This document shows, piece after piece, positions 10,475 through 18,302 of a stretch of 64,000 nt of DNA. Source of the DNA: Sandaracinaceae bacterium. GTDB taxonomy: Bacteria; Myxococcota_A; Polyangia; Polyangiales; Sandaracinaceae. The notes under the pieces were generated by a model. It was not told where the DNA came from and made no database searches. It saw nothing but the letters and a program-made list of their open reading frames with translations. The stretch lies in assembly GCA_020633195.1 (NCBI GenBank), contig JACKEC010000015.1, positions 496,001 to 560,000 of the forward strand, written 5' to 3'. Position 1 is the stretch's first letter. Each line of letters opens with the position of its first letter. Position numbers and translations under genes: made by a program.

Positions 10475-10539
10475 GGGGACGATCCTCTTCAGTTTCGTCT
10501 TCGAAGCCCAAGATGAAGAAAACGAAGAGGATCGTCCCC
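10475..10539. repeat. REP-like long hairpin, GGGGAC...GTCCCC type (copy 1)
   Basis: Sixteen-base perfect inverted arms, GGGGACGATCCTCTTC at 10475-10490 and its complement at 10524-10539, enclose 33 bases that pair partly further in (GTTT with AAAC after one bulge). It lies between the SH3 operon start and the HEAT-like gene end. A second element with the same GGGGACG-ATC termini is at 44261-44313. Hairpins with these termini recall REP elements mobilised by RAYT (TnpA-REP) transposases. No RAYT gene is in the window. A second small palindrome, GTCCCGATTCGGGAC, lies just upstream at 10451-10465. Confidence 0.6.
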
Positions 10540-10607
10540 ACCGCCCCGAGTCGAAGCCCTGTACGTGCACGACCACGTCTACGACCACGAGGACGAGCCG
10601 TCGCGGC

Positions 10608-11333
10608 TCAGTGGTAACGAAGGCGGAGCTTGATGCCGAGGAAGTCGGCGATCCGCTGGGCGGAGACCTTGGGGATGCCCCCGAGGCGTCCTTCGACGGT
10701 GGCGCGGGCGCGGGCGTGGGGCTCGCCCTTCAGCGCGGGGAGGACGACCTCGGTCCACTGGATGAGGGTCTTGTGATCCGCGCCCGCGAGCGCCTTGTTC
10801 AGCACGTCCTCGAGGCGCTTCTGGTAGGCGACGGAGGCGGTGCACAGACCCGCGAAGGTGCGCACGAGGCCGTCTTTGCCGTAGGGCGTGGCGGCGTCGT
10901 AGCCGGCCTTGAGCTTGGCGAGGTGCCGGGCGACGCGGGCGGGCGCGATGCGCGCCATCTGGGGCAGCGCCTTGGCGGCGGACTGCGCGGGGCGCTTGTC
11001 GGAGCCGCTGATCACGGCGACGTAGCGGTCGATGATGGGGACGACGGCGTCGGCGTCCTTGTCGACGATCTCGTCGAGGATGCGGGCCGCCGCCGCGGCG
11101 ACCGACTTCTTGCCGCTCGCGAGGTCGTCGCCGAGCTCGGTGATGGTGCGATCGCTCTCACCGCTCAGGATGCTCGTGGCGAGGTCCACCGCGGGGCTCG
11201 CGCCCTTCTTCGACCCCGCGTCCTCCGCTTCGGAGGCGTCGCTCTCGGGGGTCTTGGTCCTCTTCGCTGCCGGCTTCTTGTTCGCCATCTTCTTCCTGGA
11301 GGTCTCCTCAGAGCCGGTCTTCTTCGCAGCCAT
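10608..11333 (-). CDS. HEAT-like helical repeat protein with Lys-rich N-terminus
   Basis: 241 residues, ATG at 11333. The first 45 residues are basic and low-complexity (MAAKKTGSEETSRKKMANKK), then acidic (SDASEAEDAGSKK). From about residue 50 the chain is a series of amphipathic helix pairs, including VVPIIDRYVAVISGSDKRPA and LPQMARIAPARVARHLAKLK, resembling HEAT repeats. The lysine-rich tail recalls histone H1-like or nucleic-acid-binding extensions. No catalytic motif was found. It is probably a cytosolic scaffold, possibly DNA-associated; function unknown. It follows the REP-like hairpin and is separate from its neighbours. Confidence 0.75.
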   Translation of the reverse strand: MAAKKTGSEETSRKKMANKKPAAKRTKTPESDASEAEDAGSKKGASPAVDLATSILSGESDRTITELGDDLASGKKSVAAAAARILDEIVDKDADAVVPIIDRYVAVISGSDKRPAQSAAKALPQMARIAPARVARHLAKLKAGYDAATPYGKDGLVRTFAGLCTASVAYQKRLEDVLNKALAGADHKTLIQWTEVVLPALKGEPHARARATVEGRLGGIPKVSAQRIADFLGIKLRLRYH

Positions 11334-11383
11334 CTGGTCCTCGGTGACGCGAGGATACGCGATGCGTTCCCCGAAACCCAAGC

Positions 11384-12391
11384 TCAGGCTCCGATCGCGC
11401 CGAGCAAGAGCGGCAGCGATCGGTCCCAGCGGAACGACGTGTTGCGGTGGGTGCCCTCGAACTCTTCGTGCACGACGCGCACCCCGCGGGCCTCGAGGCG
11501 CTCCGCGACTTGGCGCGCGCCGAGCTGCAGGCCGTACTCGTCGCGGTCCCCTGCATCGAGGAAGACGAGCTGCGCGTCCGCGAACGCCCGCTCGTCCGCG
11601 TCGATCCGAAATAGCGGGTCGTGCGCGAGCCACCGGCGCCAGACCGCCTCGATCGGGAGGCCCGTCCGGAGGTCGAAGGGGAGGGCGCCGTGGGGGAACG
11701 GCGCGTCGAGATCGGGCGCGTAGATCGCCGCGGTGGCGATGGTCATGATCGCCTCGAAGTCGCCGCCGCCGCGCGGGCCGCCGCGCTCCTCGAAGCGCTT
11801 CACGAATTGGTCGGGGCCGCCCGCGAGGCCGATCGTGATCGCCGCGGAGGTGAAGCTCGGCCGGATGCTCACCTCGAACGCGCAGTCGCCCGCGTGCGAG
11901 CCGTAGACGGAGAACGCCTCCGGTCGATCGAGGCCCAAGCGGAGCGCGCCGAAGCCCCCTGACGAGCGCCCCGCGACCGCGCGATGGGCGCGCTCCGCGA
12001 GCGTGCGGTACCGGTTCTCGACGAACGGCAGGACCTCCTCGACCACGTAGCGCTGGTAGGGGCCGGTCGCGGCCGAGTCGAGGAACTGGCTGCCGCCCCA
12101 GCGCGTCATCGCGTCGGGCGCGACGAGGATCGCCTCGGGCACCGAGCCGGCGGCGAGCAGGCGCTCGTAGCGCTCGAAGACGGTGGGCTCCCAGATCCTG
12201 TAGTTGGTGAAGCTCTGGTGCCCCGACGCGTACGCGGGCAGCAGCATCAGCAACGGGAAGCGCCGCGCGGGAGCGTCGTCGTACCCCGGAGGCAAGTAGA
12301 CCAGCACCTCTCGATCGGTCGGGTCGCCGGGCAGGTTGCCCTCGAGCTGCCGACTGCCGAGCACGGGGAGCTCGATGCGTCCGCGGAGCAT
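11384..12391 (-). CDS. Esterase D/Fes-like alpha/beta hydrolase
   Basis: 335 residues from the ATG at 12391. An upstream in-frame ATG at 12496 would overlap the divergent sulfotransferase by 35 bases and is less likely; the family start usually lies just before GRIExxxLxSxxLxGNxxGDP, as here. Conserved pieces are DREVLVYLPPGYDD, FPLLMLLPAYASGHQSF, and the nucleophile elbow AGRSSGGFGALRLGL. A late Asp (FLDAGDRDEYGLQ) and His (FEGTHRNTSFRW) complete a Ser-Asp-His triad, as in enterochelin-esterase-like and esterase D proteins. No clear signal peptide from this start. It likely hydrolyses small esters; substrate unknown. Confidence 0.87.
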   Translation of the reverse strand: MLRGRIELPVLGSRQLEGNLPGDPTDREVLVYLPPGYDDAPARRFPLLMLLPAYASGHQSFTNYRIWEPTVFERYERLLAAGSVPEAILVAPDAMTRWGGSQFLDSAATGPYQRYVVEEVLPFVENRYRTLAERAHRAVAGRSSGGFGALRLGLDRPEAFSVYGSHAGDCAFEVSIRPSFTSAAITIGLAGGPDQFVKRFEERGGPRGGGDFEAIMTIATAAIYAPDLDAPFPHGALPFDLRTGLPIEAVWRRWLAHDPLFRIDADERAFADAQLVFLDAGDRDEYGLQLGARQVAERLEARGVRVVHEEFEGTHRNTSFRWDRSLPLLLGAIGA

Positions 12392-12461
12392 GGCGGGCTG
12401 GTACCACGATTTGATGAGCCACGGGGGCGCGGCGCGTATATCTTCGTACGCCTCCGACGCG

Positions 12462-13301
12462 ATGCGAAACCGCCTCAACCGTCTCGCCGTCGCCATCGGC
12501 GGCGCCGGTCACTCCGGCTCCACGCTCCTCGGGTTGGTCCTCGGCAGCCACGGCGACGTCTTCTATGCGGGCGAGGCGAAGAAGTCCCTGTTCATCGGGG
12601 ACGAGAAGAAACCGCTGCGCAAGCGCGTGTGCAAGATGTGCGGTCCAGACTGTGAGGTCTGGAGCCGCTTCACCGTGCCCCCCGAGCCCGACCTCTACGA
12701 GCAGCTGTCACGACTCACCGGTCGCTCGGTCGTGGTCGACTCGACCAAGAAGCCGGAGTGGATCCGCGAGCGCCGCGCCGAGGTCGACGCGGGCGGCGGC
12801 GCGCACAAGATCGTCTACCTCGTGCGCGACGGCCGGGCGGTCGTGAACAGCCGCGTGCGCAAGTACCCGGAGCTGGCCCCCGAGGTCCACGTCGATCAGT
12901 GGATCGCCCAGATCCAGGAGACGGACGCGCTCGTGGCGGAGCGCCCCGACGCGGCGATCCAGATCCGCTACGAGGAGCTGGCCACCGAGCCCGAGGCGAC
13001 GGTGCGGCGCGTCTGCGAGTTCCTCGAGGTCGCGTTCGAGCCGTCCATGCTCGCCTACGAGTCGGTCCCCCATCACCCGCTCGGCGGGAACACGGGGACG
13101 CAGTCGGTGGTCGCGCGCGCCGCGTCGATCGACTCCGAGCTCGCCAAGATCCCGAACCGCAGCGCCGGCTTCTACGCGGGCCTGCGGGGTGGGTTCTCGC
13201 TCGACCTGCGCTGGCGGGACGAGCTCCCCGATGAGGTGCTCCGCGTGTTCGAAGCGCGCGCGACGGAGACCAACGAGCGCTTTCGGTGGGAGGCTCGATG
13301 A
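12462..13301 (+). CDS. PAPS-dependent sulfotransferase
   Basis: 279 residues, ATG at 12462. The 5'-phosphosulfate loop is GGAGHSGSTLLG (residues 13-24) and the 3'-phosphate site is IVYLVRDGRAVVNS (about 117-130), both diagnostic of the Sulfotransfer family. A compact CKMCGPDC motif at 57-64 could form a metal or disulfide site and is unusual. The enzyme should move sulfate from PAPS to a hydroxyl or amine, probably on a glycan or lipid. Its stop overlaps the next start as ATGA, coupling it to the glycosyltransferase-sulfotransferase fusion. The pair suggests formation of a sulfated glycan. Confidence 0.9.
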   Translation: MRNRLNRLAVAIGGAGHSGSTLLGLVLGSHGDVFYAGEAKKSLFIGDEKKPLRKRVCKMCGPDCEVWSRFTVPPEPDLYEQLSRLTGRSVVVDSTKKPEWIRERRAEVDAGGGAHKIVYLVRDGRAVVNSRVRKYPELAPEVHVDQWIAQIQETDALVAERPDAAIQIRYEELATEPEATVRRVCEFLEVAFEPSMLAYESVPHHPLGGNTGTQSVVARAASIDSELAKIPNRSAGFYAGLRGGFSLDLRWRDELPDEVLRVFEARATETNERFRWEAR

Positions 13302-14707
13302 CGAAGGTCGCCCTGGTGTATCGGACGATCGGCGAGCGGACGAGTGACGTCGCGCTCGAGCTGGCGCGAGAGAACATCCGGCCCGACGAGGAGTACATCC
13401 TCGACAACTGCCGGCCGTTCACGAAGGCCGTCGCGAAGATGGTGGCGATCGACTACGCGTCCGACTACGTGGTCGCGGTCGACGCGGACTCGCTGATCCT
13501 CGAGGACATGCGGCCGTTCCTCGACCTGAACGATCGCCCCTACGTCGACTGCTACGTGCACGATCGCTTCCGCGGGCGCCTGCACTGCGGGGTGCACATC
13601 ACGCGCGTCGACATCATGCGCAAGATGGCCGAGATCGAGCCGCCCGTGGACGACGAGGCGTACGTGCTCCGGCCCGAGTCCCGCCTGCGCAAGCTCGCGC
13701 TCAACGAGCTCGGCGAGCTCAAGTGCTTCAAGGGCTTCCGCATCCTGCACGATCACTTGCAGTGGCTGCGCGACATCTGGGCCAAGTACGCGCTGCGCGA
13801 GCTCCGCAGCCGCACCCCGGAGCAGCGCCGCAAGCTCGACGCCGCGATCGCGCGCTGGAGCGAGAGCGACGACGTCGAGCACGTCGTGGCCGCGGCCGCG
13901 GTGGGCTGGGCGCAGCGCGAGCTGCCCGACGGCTCGCCGCCGCAGGTGCTCAGCGACGCCATCGCGCGCCTCCCCGAGCTCGGGGCCGAGCACCTCGCCG
14001 CGCTGGGCATCGAGGAGCGCGGCCCGCTCGATCGCGCCGAGGTCGACGCGCACCGCGCGGCGCACGTGGCGCGCTGGCCCGCCCGCACCGCCAACTACAA
14101 GGTGTTCGGCCTCGGCCTCAGCCGCACGGGCACGCGCAGCCTGACCGCCGCGCTGCACACGCTGGGCATCGACGCGGTCCACTACCCGGTCGACGAGGAC
14201 ACGTTCCGCGCGCTCGAGTCCGGCAAGCTCGACTTCCGCTTCATGCAGGCGTTCGACGGGATCACGGACATCACCGCGTCGCCCTACTTCGCGCAGCTCG
14301 ACGCGATGTACCCGGACGCGAAGTTCGTGCTCACGCTTCGGGACGAGGAGACGTGGCTGCGCTCCTGCCACAACCACTGGCTCGGCCGCGACCCGTTCGA
14401 GGTCACCTCGAGCCGGGGCCGCGAGATCCACCTGCAGATCCGCCGCTTCCTCCGCGCGGCGACGTACGGCACCTACCGCTTCGAGCCCGAGCGCTTCCGC
14501 TGGGTCTACCGGCAGCACGTCGCGGCGGTCCGCCGCTACTTCGCGGATCGGCCGGGGAAGCTCCTCGAGCTCGACATCGTCTCGGGCTCCGGCTGGGGGC
14601 CGCTCTGCGAATTCCTCGGCCGGCCGATGCCCGATCAGCCCTTCCCGCACAAGGGAGGGGTGCTGACCGCGCGTTTGGAGGCGGAGGTCGACGACCCCGA
14701 CGACTAG
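13298..14707 (+). CDS. Fusion of glycosyltransferase-like (GT-A) and sulfotransferase domains
   Basis: 469 residues. ATG at 13298 overlaps the upstream TGA and has GGGAGG five bases before it. Residues 1-170 look like a GT-A nucleotide-sugar fold: KVALVYRT, then VVAVDADSLILED with a DxD-type DAD at 62-64. Residues 171-260 are a helical linker. Residues 265-469 are a separate sulfotransferase: GLGLSRTGTRSLTAALHTLG (5' loop, about 271-290) and KFVLTLRDEETWLRS (about 342-356), the layout of Sulfotransfer_4-type proteins. A single chain could thus place and sulfate a sugar. With the adjacent sulfotransferase it forms a two-gene unit. The acceptor is unknown, and the GT assignment rests on the DAD motif and fold pattern only. 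Confidence 0.82.
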   Translation: MTKVALVYRTIGERTSDVALELARENIRPDEEYILDNCRPFTKAVAKMVAIDYASDYVVAVDADSLILEDMRPFLDLNDRPYVDCYVHDRFRGRLHCGVHITRVDIMRKMAEIEPPVDDEAYVLRPESRLRKLALNELGELKCFKGFRILHDHLQWLRDIWAKYALRELRSRTPEQRRKLDAAIARWSESDDVEHVVAAAAVGWAQRELPDGSPPQVLSDAIARLPELGAEHLAALGIEERGPLDRAEVDAHRAAHVARWPARTANYKVFGLGLSRTGTRSLTAALHTLGIDAVHYPVDEDTFRALESGKLDFRFMQAFDGITDITASPYFAQLDAMYPDAKFVLTLRDEETWLRSCHNHWLGRDPFEVTSSRGREIHLQIRRFLRAATYGTYRFEPERFRWVYRQHVAAVRRYFADRPGKLLELDIVSGSGWGPLCEFLGRPMPDQPFPHKGGVLTARLEAEVDDPDD

Positions 14708-14717
14708 ACTGTCGTCC

Positions 14718-17264
14718 GTGGCTCGCATTCGACTCCTCCTCTGCGTGACGGTGCTCTCGATGGCGGCGCCCGCGGCCGCGCAGACGGGGCCCGGCGCGCC
14801 CAACGCAGGCGCTTCACCGAGCGGCGTGCCGCCTTCCGTCGAGCTCGAGCTAGCGCTCGGGGGGCCCGACGACACGGTCGGCGTCCTGCTGCTCCTGCGC
14901 GACGCGCGCGACCTGCCGCGCGTCGCGGCGCTCGACGGGGTGACCCTGCGCGAGGTGAACGGGCGGACGCTGCGCTTCGGGCGCTGGGTCGCCGCCCAGG
15001 TCACGCGGGCGGGCGCGCTCGCGGTCGCGTCGCGGGTCGAGCGGATCGCGCTCGGCCCCCGCGGGATCCCGCCGCTGGATCGTTCGGCCGAGCGCATCGG
15101 CCTCGACGCCGCGCGCGGCGCGAGCGGCCGCGACGAGCGCCTGACCGGCGCGGGCGTGCGCATCGCCGACATCGACTCGCACGTCGACGTCTTCCACCCG
15201 GACTTCTTCTACGCCGACGCGGGGTGGTTCGACTGGATCGACGTCGACGGCGACGCGCGCTTCACCGCCGGCGTGGACGCGATCGACCTCGACGGCGACG
15301 GCGCCGCGGGGCCCGGGGAGACCGGCGTCGCGCTGCGCGCGAGCCCCATCGACATCTCGACCGCGGCCGAGGCGCGCGGGGTCCGCGACCCGGGCTTCGA
15401 CCCGCGGGTGGACTGGGTCTACCTCGACACGAACGGCGACGGGCGGCGGTCGTTCGGCGCGGCCGACGGCTTCACCGACGGCGCGCCCGCGTTCGGCGAG
15501 CCGCTCTTCGTGCCCGACGACGTCGATCGCGACGGACAGCTCGATCCCGAGGAGCGGCTCGTGCGGCTCGGCACCTCGAAGTTCGAGCGTGTCCTCATCG
15601 AGACCCAGGACGACACCGGCCGCACCTTCACGCAGGAGCTCGTGCGCGGCGTCGACCTCGCCACCAGCCCCGCGAACCCGGCGGGCGGCCTCTACGGCTA
15701 CTCCGACGAGTTCCACGGCACGGGCGTGATCGGGATCCTCGCCGGCGGCGTCCCGCTGCCGAGCCGACGCTGGGTCGGCGTCGCGCCCAACGCGACCCTC
15801 TTCAACGCGGGGTCCTTCGCGTCCGATCGCAGCGGCGCGCTCGTGTGGAGCTACGAGCAGGGCGTCTCCGTCGCGCTCCACGAGTACGTCTCGTGGACGC
15901 GGACGGAGCTCGACGGCTCCGAGGCGGTGGCCGCGCTCATCGACGACTCGGCCGCCGCGGGCGTGATCAACGTCTGCCCCGGCGGCAACATCGGCGACGC
16001 CGACAAGCACGCGCAGATCGACGTGCCCGCGGGCGAGACGCGCACCCTCGACTTCCGGCTCGTCTCCGGCGTGCAGTACCTCGACCTCGCGCTCTACGGG
16101 GTCGGCCCCGGCGCGCTCTCCGCGGAGGTGGAGGACCCCTCGGGCGCGCGGTACCCCATCAGCGACGGCTCGCCCCGGATGGCCACCCTCGGGATCGGCG
16201 GCGACATCTACTCCGTCGGCTACGACACGCGGCGCGGCACGCGCCAGCGCGACGTCGTGATCTACATGCCCGGCACCACGATCGGCACCTGGCGCGTCCA
16301 CCTCACGGCCCAGGGCGGCGCGCTCACCGTGCACGGGATGCTCGCCGACGCGTACGGGTTCGCGCGCGCCAGCCGCTTCGACGCGGCGACCCCCGCGAGC
16401 ACGATGGCGTCACCGGCGACCGCCGATCGATGCGTCGCGGTCGGGGCGGTGCCGTCGCACCTCGAGAGCGAAGGCTCCTTCTACACCGGCGGCCCGGAGG
16501 GCGCGGGCGAGGTCCGCGGCTACTCCGCGCGCGGGCCGCGCATCGACGGCGACCTGCGGCCGCACCTCGTCGCGCCCGACAACCCGTGGTCCGCGCTCCC
16601 CCACGGCGAGATCCTGCCGATGATGCCCGGCTACCTGAACGCGGCGTCGGGCAGCTACCAGGTGTTCGGCGGCACGAGCGGCGCCGGCCCGCACGTCGCC
16701 GGGGTCGCCGCGCTCCTCGTCGAGGCGGGCATCACCGGCGACGACGCGCGAGCCGCGTTGACGGAGGGCGTGACGACCGACGGCATCGTCGGCGCGCTGC
16801 CGAACGACGACTACGGCTACGGGCGCCTCTCGGCGGCCGGCGCGCTCGGCGTCACGACGGGCGGCCTGCCTCCGACGATCGTGCTCCACACGGAGCGCCC
16901 GGTCGCGGGCGTCGGCGAGGTGGTGATCGTCGAGATCGAGGTCGCCGATCCGGAGGGCGAGGCGGTCGAGGTCCGCATCGACGAGACCTACGACGGGACC
17001 TTCGACTCGCCCTACGTCGTCGGGTCGTCGTACGCCGTGCACCCGGATCGGCTCGGCGCCTTCCGGACGCGCGTCCGGGCGCGCGACGCCTCGGGGCTCG
17101 TGGCCGACGCGGCGCTCCTCATCGAGGTGGTCGAGTCGCCGCCGCCGATCCCGACGCCCGAGGGCGAGGGCTGCGCGTGCCGCGCCGCGCCGCGCTCGCG
17201 GTCGGGCGGCCTCGTCCTCTTCGCTCTGGCGCTCGGGGCCCTCGTCGCGCGCCGCCGGCGGTAG
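14718..17264 (+). CDS. Cell-surface S8 subtilase with Ca-loop insertion and MYXO-CTERM-like tail
   Basis: 848 residues, GTG start at 14718. Signal peptide ends MAAPAAAQ. The catalytic triad is Asp153 (VRIADIDSHVD), His333 (FHGTGVIGILAGG) and Ser654 (GGTSGAGPHVAGVAALL). About 180 residues separate Asp and His, far more than usual, and this insert carries several EF-hand-like acidic loops (DVDGDARFTAGVD, DLDGDGAAGPGE, DTNGDGRRSFGAAD, DVDRDGQLDPEE). A beta domain (PPTIVLHTERPVAGVGEV) follows the protease. The end has a Cys pair (GCACR), one hydrophobic helix and an RRRR stop, matching the MYXO-CTERM sorting signal. Secreted, surface-anchored protease is the likely role. Confidence 0.92.
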   Translation: MARIRLLLCVTVLSMAAPAAAQTGPGAPNAGASPSGVPPSVELELALGGPDDTVGVLLLLRDARDLPRVAALDGVTLREVNGRTLRFGRWVAAQVTRAGALAVASRVERIALGPRGIPPLDRSAERIGLDAARGASGRDERLTGAGVRIADIDSHVDVFHPDFFYADAGWFDWIDVDGDARFTAGVDAIDLDGDGAAGPGETGVALRASPIDISTAAEARGVRDPGFDPRVDWVYLDTNGDGRRSFGAADGFTDGAPAFGEPLFVPDDVDRDGQLDPEERLVRLGTSKFERVLIETQDDTGRTFTQELVRGVDLATSPANPAGGLYGYSDEFHGTGVIGILAGGVPLPSRRWVGVAPNATLFNAGSFASDRSGALVWSYEQGVSVALHEYVSWTRTELDGSEAVAALIDDSAAAGVINVCPGGNIGDADKHAQIDVPAGETRTLDFRLVSGVQYLDLALYGVGPGALSAEVEDPSGARYPISDGSPRMATLGIGGDIYSVGYDTRRGTRQRDVVIYMPGTTIGTWRVHLTAQGGALTVHGMLADAYGFARASRFDAATPASTMASPATADRCVAVGAVPSHLESEGSFYTGGPEGAGEVRGYSARGPRIDGDLRPHLVAPDNPWSALPHGEILPMMPGYLNAASGSYQVFGGTSGAGPHVAGVAALLVEAGITGDDARAALTEGVTTDGIVGALPNDDYGYGRLSAAGALGVTTGGLPPTIVLHTERPVAGVGEVVIVEIEVADPEGEAVEVRIDETYDGTFDSPYVVGSSYAVHPDRLGAFRTRVRARDASGLVADAALLIEVVESPPPIPTPEGEGCACRAAPRSRSGGLVLFALALGALVARRRR

Positions 17265-17277
17265 GCCGCGCTGCGGG

Positions 17278-18114
17278 TCACGCCGCCTGCTCGACGTTGC
17301 GGTGGTAGATGACCTGGCGCGGGAACGGGATCTCGATGCCCTCCGCGTCGAAGCGATCCTTGATGCGCTTGCGGAGCTCGCGCTCGACGGACCACAGCTC
17401 GCCCGTCTCGGCCTTCATCTTGACGACGAGGCGCAGCTCGACGCTCGAGCTCGCGAGCTCGAGGACGCCCTGCGCGACGGGCGGCTCCACGATCAGCTCG
17501 GGGCGCTCCGCGGCGAACTCGTCGCCGATGGCCTGCAGCACCTGGAGCCCCCTCGAGAGGTCGGCCTCGTAGGCGACGCCGACCTTGGCGACCGCGCGGA
17601 CCCACTCGCGCGACATGTTGCCGACGAGCTTCACCTCGCCGTTCGGGATGTGCCAGAGCGTCCCGTCGAAGCCGCGGACCTGCGTGATGCGCAGCCCGAC
17701 GCTCTCGACCTGACCGAACTTGCCGTCGATGTCGGCCCAGTCGCCAGGCTCGACCACGCGCTCGACGACGAGGAAGAACCCGCTGATGCAGTCGCGGACG
17801 AGGGTCTGCGCGCCGAAGCCGACGGCCAGCCCGAGGACCCCGGCGCCCGCGAGCACGGTCGTCACGTCGAGGCCGACCTGATCGGCCGCCATCACGAACG
17901 AGGTCCCCGACACCGTCAGCCGGACGAGGGTGCCGACCATCGGCCCGAGCGACGCGGCGTGAGTGCGCTTCATCGCGCGGCGCGTGGCGCTCGCGGCGAG
18001 CCGCGCGAGCGCCCAGCCCACCACCACGATCACCAGCCCGAGCGCCAGGCCCGTCGCCCACTCCACGCCGTGCACCGACACGTACGTCACGCCGTTCGTC
18101 CAGAGCTCGTTCAT
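17278..18114 (-). CDS. Small-conductance mechanosensitive channel, MscS family
   Basis: 278 residues, ATG at 18114, with AAAGGACG eight bases upstream. Three membrane segments precede the beta domain: about 18-40, 60-85, and the pore helix AGAGVLGLAVGFGAQTLVRD with the Gly/Ala pattern of MscS TM3. Then come GDWADIDGKFGQVESVGLRI and WHIPNGEVKLVGNMSR, the conserved beta-domain signatures, and an alpha/beta C-terminus. It should be an inner-membrane osmotic safety valve. A hairpin with seven-base arms (CGGCCCG at 18132-18138, CGGGCCG at 18145-18151) lies in its leader. It is divergent from the vWA lipoprotein. Confidence 0.93.
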   Translation of the reverse strand: MNELWTNGVTYVSVHGVEWATGLALGLVIVVVGWALARLAASATRRAMKRTHAASLGPMVGTLVRLTVSGTSFVMAADQVGLDVTTVLAGAGVLGLAVGFGAQTLVRDCISGFFLVVERVVEPGDWADIDGKFGQVESVGLRITQVRGFDGTLWHIPNGEVKLVGNMSREWVRAVAKVGVAYEADLSRGLQVLQAIGDEFAAERPELIVEPPVAQGVLELASSSVELRLVVKMKAETGELWSVERELRKRIKDRFDAEGIEIPFPRQVIYHRNVEQAA

Positions 18115-18302
18115 CGATTCGTCCTTTCGATCGGCCCGGTCCCTCGGGCCGGTTCGAGGTGTACGACTCCCGGCGTGTCGGCGTCGACCCCGGCTCCTGC
18201 GGTGTCCAGGTCTGTCGACCCCGGGTGGCCGCTCCAGCCGCCACGTGGCGCCCCTCGGGTTCCACGGACCTCGCTGGCATGCCGCCTGCTGAGAGGGCGC
18301 GC
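18115..18302. promoter_or_regulatory. Divergent intergenic region, mscS-like / vWA lipoprotein
   Basis: 188 bp between two divergent starts, so promoters for both genes must lie here. Visible elements are the MscS ribosome site, the 18132-18151 hairpin in its leader (seven-base arms, six-base loop), and little else. No confident -35/-10 pair could be called at this GC. Confidence 0.4.

Noticed and set aside
12392..12496. Extended N-terminus of the esterase to the ATG at 12496
   Set aside because: It would overlap the divergent sulfotransferase start and adds residues not found in the family.
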